The notes beneath the pieces are model-generated. The model was not told where the DNA came from, did not search any database, and worked only from the letters and a program-made list of their open reading frames with translations. A stretch of 64,000 nt of DNA from Flavobacterium sp. 90 (GTDB lineage Bacteria; Bacteroidota; Bacteroidia; Flavobacteriales; Flavobacteriaceae): assembly GCF_004339525.1 (NCBI RefSeq), contig NZ_SMGE01000001.1, positions 3,100,001 to 3,164,000 of the forward strand, written 5' to 3'. The translations under genes and the position numbers were made by a program. Positions 51,924 through 59,965 of this stretch are shown here, in pieces. Within the stretch, counting starts at the first letter, position 1, and every line of letters starts with the position of its first letter.

Positions 51924-52451
51924 ATGAAACAAATTTTGAATATTGGTGAACATGCTAAAATGGTTGTAATTATTTACATTATCGTTTTGATCTGTATTTC
52001 GTTTTACTTTTATAGGAACTTTAAAACAATTGATTATCAGCTTAAAATAATATTGCTTTTTTTGTTTTTCTTTTTTATATACGCTATTTATTACAGTATA
52101 GAAAAAAATGAAAAAGTTTTTTTACTAAAAAACAATTTCTCTCTTACAACAGGAAATATTGAAGAATATTTTGTTCCAAAACTTAGAGGACGTGGTAGTA
52201 ATACTAGTATTAAATATATTTATCGAGTAGATGATCAATTTGTGGAAAATCAATATCAAGAAAATTATTATGTTGATATTCCTGATATCAAGCCTGATTT
52301 AAGTCTTTTATATTTGGTTATTTACGAAAAGGCAAATCCTAAGAATAGTTTTATACTCTTAAATTATCCCATCAATTCTTCTGACGACTTAGAGCGGTAT
52401 AAAAAAATGTTTAAAGAAAAAATTCCTGAAGATGCTATTAAGCAAAATTAA
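51924..52451 (+). CDS. Small two-membrane-segment protein, candidate immunity protein
   Basis: The 175-residue protein starts 21 bp after the RHS stop. It has two membrane segments (about residues 13-30 and 41-60). A soluble domain follows with TTGNIEEYFVPKLRGRG, IKYIYRVDDQFVENQY, LYLVIYEKANPKNSFILLNYP, a beta-rich pattern recalling DUF3592-like proteins. Position directly behind the RHS tip is where immunity genes stand, and a membrane place would fit a toxin acting in the envelope. No direct evidence shows immunity. It could also be a passenger gene. Confidence 0.6.
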   Translation: MKQILNIGEHAKMVVIIYIIVLICISFYFYRNFKTIDYQLKIILLFLFFFFIYAIYYSIEKNEKVFLLKNNFSLTTGNIEEYFVPKLRGRGSNTSIKYIYRVDDQFVENQYQENYYVDIPDIKPDLSLLYLVIYEKANPKNSFILLNYPINSSDDLERYKKMFKEKIPEDAIKQN

Positions 52452-52478
52452 ATTTTAAGAAAGGACGTGGTGATATAA

Positions 52479-52550
52479 ACTTATAGTATTGGCTTACATG
52501 ACGGAGTAGGAAATAAACTTATAGGATTAGCCATCTTAGATAAAAATTAA
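52479..52550 (+). pseudogene. Decayed RHS-core fragment
   Basis: An open stretch reads YSIGLHDGVGNKLIGLAILDKN and then a stop. It matches the core of the adjacent RHS protein (VQDGAGNILAGLTILDRGY) at most positions, at the same spot of the core. A further short stretch in another frame, NVVNKNPY (to about 52627), may be the rest of the core (YCWNNPLKY), but this second match is weak. About 140 bp of core between them are missing. Confidence 0.6.
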
Positions 52551-52648
52551 ATACATTTTATTGCGTTTATAATGTAGTAAACAAAAATCCCTATATCGTT
52601 TTGAATTATATTGGATTAGTAAACATTTAGAAGAAAACATAAAAGGGT

Positions 52649-52680
52649 AAACCGTCTGGATTAAATTTCAGGCGGTTTTA
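52649..52680 (+). terminator. Terminator closing the RHS locus
   Basis: AAACCGTCTGGA pairs (with G-U) with TTCAGGCGGTTT (52667-52678). Confidence 0.65.
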
Positions 52681-52684
52681 ATTA

Positions 52685-52720
52685 AAAAAAGCCGATAGTT
52701 TAGAAACTATCGGCTTTTTA
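52685..52720 (-). terminator. Terminator of the DUF6607 gene
   Basis: AAAAAGCCGATAGTTT pairs exactly with AAACTATCGGCTTTTT, with a U-run on the minus strand. Confidence 0.8.
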
Positions 52721-52738
52721 CAACTAACACAAACAATT

Positions 52739-53641
52739 TTATTTTACGAACTTGTTGATGATCGCATCTGTTTCTGCTTTTGTAGCGTCTGGTTTTAAAT
52801 CAAACAAAAGAGAATACAGCGCTTTTCTATCAACTTTAGCTTCTAAGTTTAAGTCTTGGTGTCTGTCAAATAGCGTTTGCCATTTGTCACGAACATTTTT
52901 CCAAAGTGCATTGTTGGCAACCCACCATTTTTGAGCAGCGATACATTTAACATCTGGAACTTTAGTATAAACATCTAGTCCTTTTTCTTGTGCTAACAAA
53001 ACATCTTTTCCACTGTCATCTCTAACCAATTTATCGTTGTCTTGCTCATGATTCCATCCTGTAGCAGTAATTTCGTGAATATTTCTTCTTTTCAAAACAT
53101 TGTAATCATTACGTATAGTTTGCTCTCTTCTTGGTAGAGGTGCATCAGCAACGTTTGCCCAATAATCTTGTCCGTCAACGTGTACCCAAGTCGAAGATCC
53201 TTCATATCTTGGACTATCATCTACCTGATATACTTTTTGAGTCCATTGACCTTTAACAGCTTTCTTGTCTAATTTTTTGTATTTCCAAGAAGTTCCTTTG
53301 TCAAATGAATATAAATCAGTGTTTTCATATAGCCAATCTTGTCTCCAGTGTTTGATGATCATATCATCACTTACTATTAATAAGTGTTGCATTACAATTT
53401 TATTTGGAGTGTCTTCTAAAAGTTCTACCCATTCTAATGCAGATTCGTGTTTAGTTGGTGAAGATTTATATGTAATAGAATCTTTAGGGTACTTAAAAGT
53501 TTCTGTAAAATTAAATTTTACTTCATAACAACCACACATTGATTTGATTGACTTAATGTCTTGTTGTTTTTTGTCCTGACTGAAACCAAGGCTGCATGTC
53601 AAAGCCATTAAGGCTGAAAAATAGAGGCTTTTTGAAATCAT
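52739..53641 (-). CDS. DUF6607-family exported protein
   Basis: This protein (300 residues) has a signal peptide (MISKSLYFSALMALTCSLGFSQ). A body rich in W, Y and D follows, with the motif MCGCYEVKFNFTETF, LIVSDDMIIKHWRQDWLYEN, and TATGWNHEQDNDKLVR. The family is of unknown function. The frame extends to a TTG at 53674, but that codon lies inside a -7 box on this strand, so I use ATG 53641. It is divergent from a TonB receptor with HmuY behind it. Sharing a short promoter region suggests a common role, perhaps in haem acquisition. Confidence 0.82.
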   Translation of the reverse strand: MISKSLYFSALMALTCSLGFSQDKKQQDIKSIKSMCGCYEVKFNFTETFKYPKDSITYKSSPTKHESALEWVELLEDTPNKIVMQHLLIVSDDMIIKHWRQDWLYENTDLYSFDKGTSWKYKKLDKKAVKGQWTQKVYQVDDSPRYEGSSTWVHVDGQDYWANVADAPLPRREQTIRNDYNVLKRRNIHEITATGWNHEQDNDKLVRDDSGKDVLLAQEKGLDVYTKVPDVKCIAAQKWWVANNALWKNVRDKWQTLFDRHQDLNLEAKVDRKALYSLLFDLKPDATKAETDAIINKFVK

Positions 53642-53671
53642 AACTTTATTTTTTTGTTTTAAAATTTTTCG

Positions 53672-53679
53672 CAAATATA
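53672..53679 (-). promoter_or_regulatory. -7 element of the DUF6607 gene
   Basis: Read on the minus strand the sequence is TATATTTG. TTTG stands 16 bp upstream (53696-53699), a slightly short spacing. Confidence 0.6.
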
Positions 53680-53712
53680 TGGTTTTTATTTAGAACAAAT
53701 AAAAATAGTTTC

Positions 53713-53720
53713 TATATTTG
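53713..53720 (+). promoter_or_regulatory. -7 element of the TonB receptor gene
   Basis: TATATTTG, 27 bp before the ATG. It is 33 bp from the divergent -7 box of the DUF6607 gene, so a regulator bound between could control both. Confidence 0.6.
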
Positions 53721-53747
53721 CGTCATTATTAAGACTGAATAAAAATA

Positions 53748-55814
53748 ATGAAAATAAAATTTACCCTTTTTGCTGCTTTTCTTTTTTGCCAAATATCTTT
53801 TGCGCAAGAGAAACAAAAAGATAGTATAAAATCGAATGAATTATCAGAAGTTACTGTTACAACGGCAACAAGAACTGAAAGGGTGCTTTCTTCTTTGCCA
53901 TTACCAATGACAGTTATTACATCTGAAGCAATTATAAAATCGGGTGTTACAAGATTAAATGAAATTCTAAATGAACAAACAGGGATTATTTTAATTCCGG
54001 ATGAAAGTGGTTTTGAAGGTGTTCAGATTCAGGGTTTAGATGCAGCTTATACTATGATTCTGATCGACGGAGTTCCTCTTGTGGGAAGAAGTTCGGGAGT
54101 TTTAGATTTATCAAGAATTTCTGTTGGAAATATAGAGCGAATTGAAATTGTAAAAGGAGCGTCTTCTGCTTTATATGGTTCAGAAGCAATGGGCGGGGTG
54201 ATTAATGTAATTACAAAAAGACCTAAAAAAGATATGTTTTCAGGTAATCTGTCTTATCGATATGGTACATTTAATACCAATGATGCGAATGCTAATTTAC
54301 TTTGGAAGAAGAAAAAATTTGCAGCCAACTTATTTACCAATTATTATTCAACTGACGGATTTGACTTAAATAAAGATTCCTGGTTACAGAATGTTGAAAA
54401 ATATCATAACACGACAATTCAGCCAAAAATATATTACGATTTTTCGGAAAATCTTAAATTAACTGTAAGTAACCGTTTTTTTAATCAAAAGATGGATAAC
54501 AAAGCTATAATTGAAAATGAAAAGTATACTGGTGACGCAAAAGAAAATGAATGGAATTCACAAATTAAATTAGAACATAGATGGAATTCCAGATTATACT
54601 GGGAATATGAAATGTATGCTACGAATTATAAGAATGATGCTTTTTTGAATAATCCGGATAATGTACTTTTTGAGAAAACATATTATAATCAATGGCTTGT
54701 TCGACCAGAAATTAGAACAACGTGGTCTATAAATAGGGATAAATTAACAGCTGGAGCAGGATTAAATTATGAAACGTTGGATCGTACGTATTTTGCTAAT
54801 AATGTCCAGTTTAATTCGCAATACATTTATCTGCAGTATGATTATAATCCCACAGAAAAATTAAATATTCTTGCAGGATTCAGATATGATAATCATAGTG
54901 AATATGCATCTCAGCTAAGCCCAAAATTAGCAGTAAATTATAGATTTAATACTAATTTTTCTCTTAAAGGTTCAGTAGGTTATGGTTATAAAGCACCAGA
55001 TTTCCGTCAGTTATATTTCGATTTTACAAATCCATCAGTAGGATATACTGTTTTGGGATATAATGTAGCCGAAGCTCGTTTAAATGAATTTGAAAGTCAG
55101 GGTCTTCTTTCTTCTAGAGTAGCGGGAGTAAATTTCGATCAACCACTAAAACCGGAAAGTTCGATCAATTTTAATTTTGGAGGATATTATAGAAAAAATA
55201 AACTTAAAATAGAGCTAAATGCTTTCTACAATTCGATTAGCGATTTAATTGATACAGGCGTAGTTGCTGCAAAAAAGAGTGGTCAAAACATATTTAGCTA
55301 CTTCAATTATAGCAAAGTTTTTACCTATGGTTTAGAGTTTAATTCTACTTATAATTTTACCAAAGACTTTTCGGCTTCGCTTGGATACCAATTTTTAACT
55401 GCCAAAGACAAATCGGTTGTTGATAATTTTGAGGAGCATCAATACATTCGAAATTCGGATTTGCAAACCATTAAAATTGATAAATCTGATTATTTCGGGT
55501 TGTATAACAGATCAAAACATACAGCCAACGTTAAATTTGGTTATACCATTCCGTCAATAAAAGCCGATGTCAATTTGCGTGTTCTATATCGAAGCAAATA
55601 CGGATTATTTGATACTAACGGAAATGGAATTCTAGACAAATATGACAATTTTATAGGGGATTATTTTATCGCAAACCTATCGGCCTCAAAATATATTATG
55701 GATAAATTCATGCTTCAGGCAGGAGCTAATAATTTATTTAACTACACAGATCCTAGCCAAATTCCGAGTTTGGCAGGAAGACAGCTTTATGCACGAATTC
55801 AATATAATTTCTAA
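53748..55814 (+). CDS. TonB-dependent receptor, probably for haem
   Basis: The 688-residue protein has a signal peptide (MKIKFTLFAAFLFCQISFAQ), then the TonB-box-like segment ELSEVTVTTATRTERVLSSLP. The plug has LNEILNEQTGIILI and RIEIVKGASSALYGSEAMGGVINVITKRP. The barrel ends RQLYARIQYNF. The loop YKAPDFRQLYFDFTNPSVGYTVLGY resembles the FRAP/NPNL region of haem receptors. It precedes an HmuY-family gene by 27 bp in the same direction, which is the HmuR-HmuY arrangement. The ligand is inferred from that, not proven. Confidence 0.82.
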   Translation: MKIKFTLFAAFLFCQISFAQEKQKDSIKSNELSEVTVTTATRTERVLSSLPLPMTVITSEAIIKSGVTRLNEILNEQTGIILIPDESGFEGVQIQGLDAAYTMILIDGVPLVGRSSGVLDLSRISVGNIERIEIVKGASSALYGSEAMGGVINVITKRPKKDMFSGNLSYRYGTFNTNDANANLLWKKKKFAANLFTNYYSTDGFDLNKDSWLQNVEKYHNTTIQPKIYYDFSENLKLTVSNRFFNQKMDNKAIIENEKYTGDAKENEWNSQIKLEHRWNSRLYWEYEMYATNYKNDAFLNNPDNVLFEKTYYNQWLVRPEIRTTWSINRDKLTAGAGLNYETLDRTYFANNVQFNSQYIYLQYDYNPTEKLNILAGFRYDNHSEYASQLSPKLAVNYRFNTNFSLKGSVGYGYKAPDFRQLYFDFTNPSVGYTVLGYNVAEARLNEFESQGLLSSRVAGVNFDQPLKPESSINFNFGGYYRKNKLKIELNAFYNSISDLIDTGVVAAKKSGQNIFSYFNYSKVFTYGLEFNSTYNFTKDFSASLGYQFLTAKDKSVVDNFEEHQYIRNSDLQTIKIDKSDYFGLYNRSKHTANVKFGYTIPSIKADVNLRVLYRSKYGLFDTNGNGILDKYDNFIGDYFIANLSASKYIMDKFMLQAGANNLFNYTDPSQIPSLAGRQLYARIQYNF

Positions 55815-55841
55815 ATCAACAATTATTTAAATACCATTATT

Positions 55842-56465
55842 ATGAAAACAAATTTTTTTAAACTTTCGCTTTTAGTATTAGTACTTTTTACTGCATCTTG
55901 TAGCAGTGATGATGATAAAAACACAACTCCTGAAGTAGTTGTAACAACAAAAGTATCTGACCTTAATGCTCCACAATCAGGTGGTCAAGGGCAGCCAGTT
56001 ACTGGTGCATATACAAAATTCAGCTTTTCTGAAAATAAAGTTGTTACTAATGACAATTGGGATATCGCTTTTCGTGGAACGTTTATTATTGTAAACGGAG
56101 GAGCAAAAGTCAATGTTGATGATGCAGGTGAACCGGCAAGAACTGGATCAGGAGCTATTAGTATTGTTTCTAATACTTTTGCGGCTGTAACAGCATTTCC
56201 GGCAGCAGCTACTTTTAAACAAGATGCAGCTACTGTTTACGCAATTCCTGGAGTAAGCGGACAAGGATGGTATAACTATGCTAATACTATAATTTCTCCA
56301 ATCGCAGGAAAAGTTATTGTAGTAAAAACTCATGATGGGAAATACGCAAAATTTGAAATCTTAAGCTACTATAAAGGAGCACCAGTAACTCCAACGGCAG
56401 AATCTACGTCAAGATATTACACTTTTAATTTCGCATACCAAGCTAATAGCACAACAACATTCTAA
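55842..56465 (+). CDS. HmuY-family lipoprotein
   Basis: The 207-residue protein has a lipoprotein signal with cysteine in FTASCSSDDD. The HmuY fold pattern follows: VSDLNAPQSGGQGQPV, YTKFSFSENKVV, WDIAFRGTFIIVNGG, GWYNYANTIISPIAGKVIVVKTHDGKYAKFEILSYY (split here only for naming; residues about 140-175). HmuY of Porphyromonas gingivalis binds haem by two His. This protein has only one His (in KTHDGK) and no Met beyond the start, so its ligand mode must differ. It is surface or outer-membrane anchored and pairs with the upstream receptor. Confidence 0.8.
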   Translation: MKTNFFKLSLLVLVLFTASCSSDDDKNTTPEVVVTTKVSDLNAPQSGGQGQPVTGAYTKFSFSENKVVTNDNWDIAFRGTFIIVNGGAKVNVDDAGEPARTGSGAISIVSNTFAAVTAFPAAATFKQDAATVYAIPGVSGQGWYNYANTIISPIAGKVIVVKTHDGKYAKFEILSYYKGAPVTPTAESTSRYYTFNFAYQANSTTTF

Positions 56466-56476
56466 AAAAAATATTA

Positions 56477-56515
56477 GTAACCTCGGATGATTTATTTTGT
56501 CTGAGGTTATTTTTT
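56477..56515 (+). terminator. Terminator after the HmuY-family gene
   Basis: AACCTCGGA pairs (one G-U) with TCTGAGGTT (56500-56508), followed by ATTTTTT. Confidence 0.65.
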
Positions 56516-56660
56516 AACCTATAATTAATTTTAACATGTAGAAAGTTACTTTTATTTTATTGTAATTTTTGTTTTACGTCTTTTTTTATAAAAAGAGATC
56601 TAAAATTAATTTTAAAGTAGCTGAGGGTAATTACTTAATGTTATCTAAATCATTATAAAT

Positions 56661-58229
56661 ATGAAAATAAAATTACTATTATCAATCGCTGTATTATTTT
56701 TTGTTGGATTGTTTGCAATTCCAGGTTATTCTCAAACCCAAATGATTTCAATAAGCAATTTAAAATATACAAATGGTGCTGCAATACCAAATGGAACATC
56801 AATTAAAATTGCCGAAGGAGGGACTGTTTATGTAACGTTTGATTTAAGTATCAATAATCCTCAAATGGCATTAATAAAAGGGGGAACCTTATCTGTTTAT
56901 AGTAAATTAAATAGTAATTCAAATATACAACATGTGTCTATAAACTTTGGTCAAAATGCGATAACAGGAACGGTTACTAGACAATGTACAATTGATTTAA
57001 GATCTACACATTTCCCTACAGGTACAGGTTCTATATATGCACAATTTTCTCCTATAAATAATAGTCCTATTTTAGGAACAAGCGTACCTGTAAAAGTAGT
57101 TCCATTAATAACGAGTAATTATATTTTAGGAAATCAAACAGTCTACGAAGGCGATCCTGTAGGTTCTATAAATGGACCAGTTCCAAATGGTGGAGATGGA
57201 TTGTATACTTACTCTTGGCAGCAAAGAATTGGCAGCGGAGGTTCATGGACAACTATATCAGGAGCTACTGGTGTTACTTATAAACCTGTAAATGTTTCGG
57301 CTTCTACAATATCGTATAGAAGAATTGTTACATCATTATTTGGCACGCTTACTAGTACAAGTAATGAAATAACAGTTACGATTTTGCCTATTACGCCACT
57401 GCTAAATAACACAATAAGTAGATCTGGTTCTGAATTACAGGGTAGTTTACCAACCGGAGGAACTGGGACATATGTTTATTATTGGTATGCATATGTTCTA
57501 CAAGACGAAGATCCTTGGTTGCTTGGACAATCAATAAACTGCACGATTCCTAATAGTGTGTATAATTTTGTTGATTCTATGGGGTATAATGGATATATTA
57601 ACCGTGTAGTTGTATCGGGTAAACAACAGGTAGTTAGTAACACGATAACTATTACTCCTTCACAAGAAATTACAAATAATACAATTACATTATCAGGGAA
57701 TAGTATTTTAGGTAGTTTACCAAGTGGTGGCACAGGAAATTTCACATATGAATATAATGTCTATAATGAATTCGCTGATGGTGAAATTGTTGATGGAGTT
57801 AGCGTAGTTGGATTTAATCAAAATTATGATTCGGTCGTTCAAGGGTATTTAACTACCAAATTTTATAGAAAGGTTTACTCAGGAAATAAAGTTTCTTATA
57901 GCAATACAATAACCATATTGCCTAAAGTAAGTTTTGCAAAAACGGCAAGTACGAATAATGAAGAAACGGCTTCTGGCGATTTAACAGTTTACCCAAACCC
58001 AACAACTGAATCAGTTAACTTCTCAACAAATTTTTCAACTAATAAAGAAATTGATATCGTTGTGTATTCAGATAAATTAGGAAATGAAAAATCAGTTTTT
58101 AAAGGAACAGTAACACCAAATCAAGTTGTGAACTGGAATATTCCTGCTAGTTACCAAAAAGGAATTTATTTCTATAAAATACTTTCGGGAAATAAAGAAG
58201 TTAAAACGGGTAAAATAATAGTTCAATAA
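56661..58229 (+). CDS. T9SS-secreted repeat protein
   Basis: The 522-residue protein has a signal peptide (MKIKLLLSIAVLFFVGLFAIPGYSQ). An N-terminal Ig-like domain is followed by a GGDGLYTYSWQQ module. Two repeats have the pattern NNTI.. SG..L.GSLP.GGTG.(Y/F), near residues 247 and 340. A type A sorting domain closes the protein: LTVYPNPTTESVNFS, SYQKGIYFYKILSGNKEVKTGKIIVQ. The repeats recall SprB-like and PKD-like adhesin modules. It is predicted to be exported by the T9SS and attached at the surface. Function unknown. Flanked by terminators. Confidence 0.8.
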   Translation: MKIKLLLSIAVLFFVGLFAIPGYSQTQMISISNLKYTNGAAIPNGTSIKIAEGGTVYVTFDLSINNPQMALIKGGTLSVYSKLNSNSNIQHVSINFGQNAITGTVTRQCTIDLRSTHFPTGTGSIYAQFSPINNSPILGTSVPVKVVPLITSNYILGNQTVYEGDPVGSINGPVPNGGDGLYTYSWQQRIGSGGSWTTISGATGVTYKPVNVSASTISYRRIVTSLFGTLTSTSNEITVTILPITPLLNNTISRSGSELQGSLPTGGTGTYVYYWYAYVLQDEDPWLLGQSINCTIPNSVYNFVDSMGYNGYINRVVVSGKQQVVSNTITITPSQEITNNTITLSGNSILGSLPSGGTGNFTYEYNVYNEFADGEIVDGVSVVGFNQNYDSVVQGYLTTKFYRKVYSGNKVSYSNTITILPKVSFAKTASTNNEETASGDLTVYPNPTTESVNFSTNFSTNKEIDIVVYSDKLGNEKSVFKGTVTPNQVVNWNIPASYQKGIYFYKILSGNKEVKTGKIIVQ

Positions 58230-58310
58230 TGACAATATAAGAGTGAATTGACTTTTCGTAATTTAAAGTTTAGTTAATCATTAGCTTTGTTTTTTTTATT
58301 TTTTTTTTGA

Positions 58311-58343
58311 TAAAGAGGTTAGATTCGTCTGACCTCTTTTTTT
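58311..58343 (+). terminator. Terminator after the T9SS repeat protein gene
   Basis: AAAGAGGTTAGA pairs (one mismatch) with TCTGACCTCTTT, followed by a T-run. Confidence 0.75.
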
Positions 58344-58387
58344 GTTTTTAGTTCAAATAAAATGAACAATACATTCATTTTTAGTCC

Positions 58388-58395
58388 TATCTTTG
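58388..58395 (+). promoter_or_regulatory. -7 element of the SGNH-MBOAT operon
   Basis: TATCTTTG fits TAnnTTTG. It leaves a leader of about 85 bp before the GTG start at 58481. No TTG at the normal -33 place. Confidence 0.5.
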
Positions 58396-58480
58396 CGCAT
58401 ATTTTTTTTTCAAGCAGTTAACATAGATTTAAATATGGTTTAATTCTTGTAATGTTATTCTTCAAATTTATAATTAGTAA

Positions 58481-59965
58481 GTGAATACAAAATCTTATTT
58501 TTTTCAGTCTTTTGCAATCGTCGCTTTAGCGTTTGTAGCTTTTATTGGATTTAAGCAAATCTTGCCGAATAAAATCTTTTCAGATAGTAAAATTGATTCC
58601 AAAAATGTACTAATCGATAGTATGCTTTTAGAGTCAGTAGCAAAAGATTCATTATCGCTAAAAGGCGATAGTATCGATGATAGCGAAAGAAAACTGGGAG
58701 AGGAAAAAATCATTTATGATGCTACAGAAGGAATTGAATTTCCATCCGAGACTTTTGATAACTATAAAGGTTATCAGTATTTGATTTCTTTTTATGAAAA
58801 ATTATACCAGCTTGAAAAGAACCCGCAAGGCAATGTCAGAATTGCTTATTACGGAGATTCTATGACAGATGGAGATTTAATTGTGCAGGATGTTCGTGCC
58901 AATTACCAGGAACGTTTTGGTGGAAATGGAGTTGGTTTTGTACCTATTACTTCAGAATCTTCCGCTTCGAGAGGTTCCGTAAAATCATTGTATTCTAAGA
59001 ATTGGAAAACACAATCGTATTTGAATGTCAAGAGACCAATAAGTCCTTTTGGTGTAAACGGACACGTGTTTTTTGCAAATGATAAAGCAAATTCGACGTG
59101 GGTTCAATACGAAGCAGGATTAAATAAAAATTCAACATCATTAGATAATCCAACATTGTTTTATGGAAGAGCTTCCAAGAAAGGAAATGTGAATTTTATC
59201 ATAGGAAAAGATACTTTACGAAAAAGTTTAATTCCGAATAATTTAGTAAATACTTTAAAAGTGACTTCGGGAAGTATTAAAGCTTTCAAAGCAAACTTTA
59301 TTCATGCAGATTCAATTCCGATTTACGGATTTAATTTCGATAACGGAAAAGGAGTTCACGTTGATAACTTTTCGCAAAGAGGAAATTCAGGACTACCAAT
59401 TTCGACTTTTGATGCCGGAGTAATGAGAGCTTTCGATAGTAGTTTGAAATACGATTTGATCATTTTACATTACGGAACAAACGTATTGAATTATGGTACC
59501 AAAAATTATTTCTGGTATGAAAGAGGAATGAAAAAAACAGTGAATAAAATCAAAGAATCTTTTCCGGGAGTTTCAATTTTGATTATTTCAACTGCAGATA
59601 AATCGACTAAGTATGATCTTGAAATGAAAACAGATTCTGCTGTTGTTCCATTAATGAAAGCTCAAAAAAGATATGCTTTAGAAACTGAATCCGGATTTGT
59701 AAATTTATACACTTTAATGGGCGGTGACGGATCTATGGTAAAATGGGTTGATGAATCTCCGGCTAGAGCCAATAAAGATTATACGCATTTTAATCAACGT
59801 GGCGCAAAAGCAATTGGTAGATTATTGTACGATCAATTGAATAAAGGATACGAACAATATAAAGCACTTCGTGAAAATAGAGAAACTGTTACCGATAATC
59901 GGAAAACAGTCAGAAAAACAAATGCAGATTCCGTTTCTGTAAAAAAAGATAGCGTAAATGACTAG
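58481..59965 (+). CDS. Membrane-anchored SGNH/GDSL hydrolase (GTG start)
   Basis: The 494-residue protein has an N-terminal anchor (about residues 8-28), a spacer rich in S, D and K, then an SGNH domain: block I IAYYGDSMTDGD (Ser about 126), block III ILHYGTNVLNYG, block V DYTHFNQRGAKAIG (Asp/His about 431-434). A charged tail follows. It is on the periplasmic side. With the second SGNH and MBOAT genes it forms an O-acetylation-type operon (as AlgJ/PatB partners of MBOAT proteins). The GTG start lies just before the anchor; no ATG is nearby. Its 3' end overlaps the next gene by 8 bp. Confidence 0.82.
   Translation: MNTKSYFFQSFAIVALAFVAFIGFKQILPNKIFSDSKIDSKNVLIDSMLLESVAKDSLSLKGDSIDDSERKLGEEKIIYDATEGIEFPSETFDNYKGYQYLISFYEKLYQLEKNPQGNVRIAYYGDSMTDGDLIVQDVRANYQERFGGNGVGFVPITSESSASRGSVKSLYSKNWKTQSYLNVKRPISPFGVNGHVFFANDKANSTWVQYEAGLNKNSTSLDNPTLFYGRASKKGNVNFIIGKDTLRKSLIPNNLVNTLKVTSGSIKAFKANFIHADSIPIYGFNFDNGKGVHVDNFSQRGNSGLPISTFDAGVMRAFDSSLKYDLIILHYGTNVLNYGTKNYFWYERGMKKTVNKIKESFPGVSILIISTADKSTKYDLEMKTDSAVVPLMKAQKRYALETESGFVNLYTLMGGDGSMVKWVDESPARANKDYTHFNQRGAKAIGRLLYDQLNKGYEQYKALRENRETVTDNRKTVRKTNADSVSVKKDSVND

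Noticed and set aside
52479..52550. A small gene behind the RHS locus
   Set aside because: No start codon, a stop after 23 codons, and a match to the RHS core; a remnant rather than a gene.
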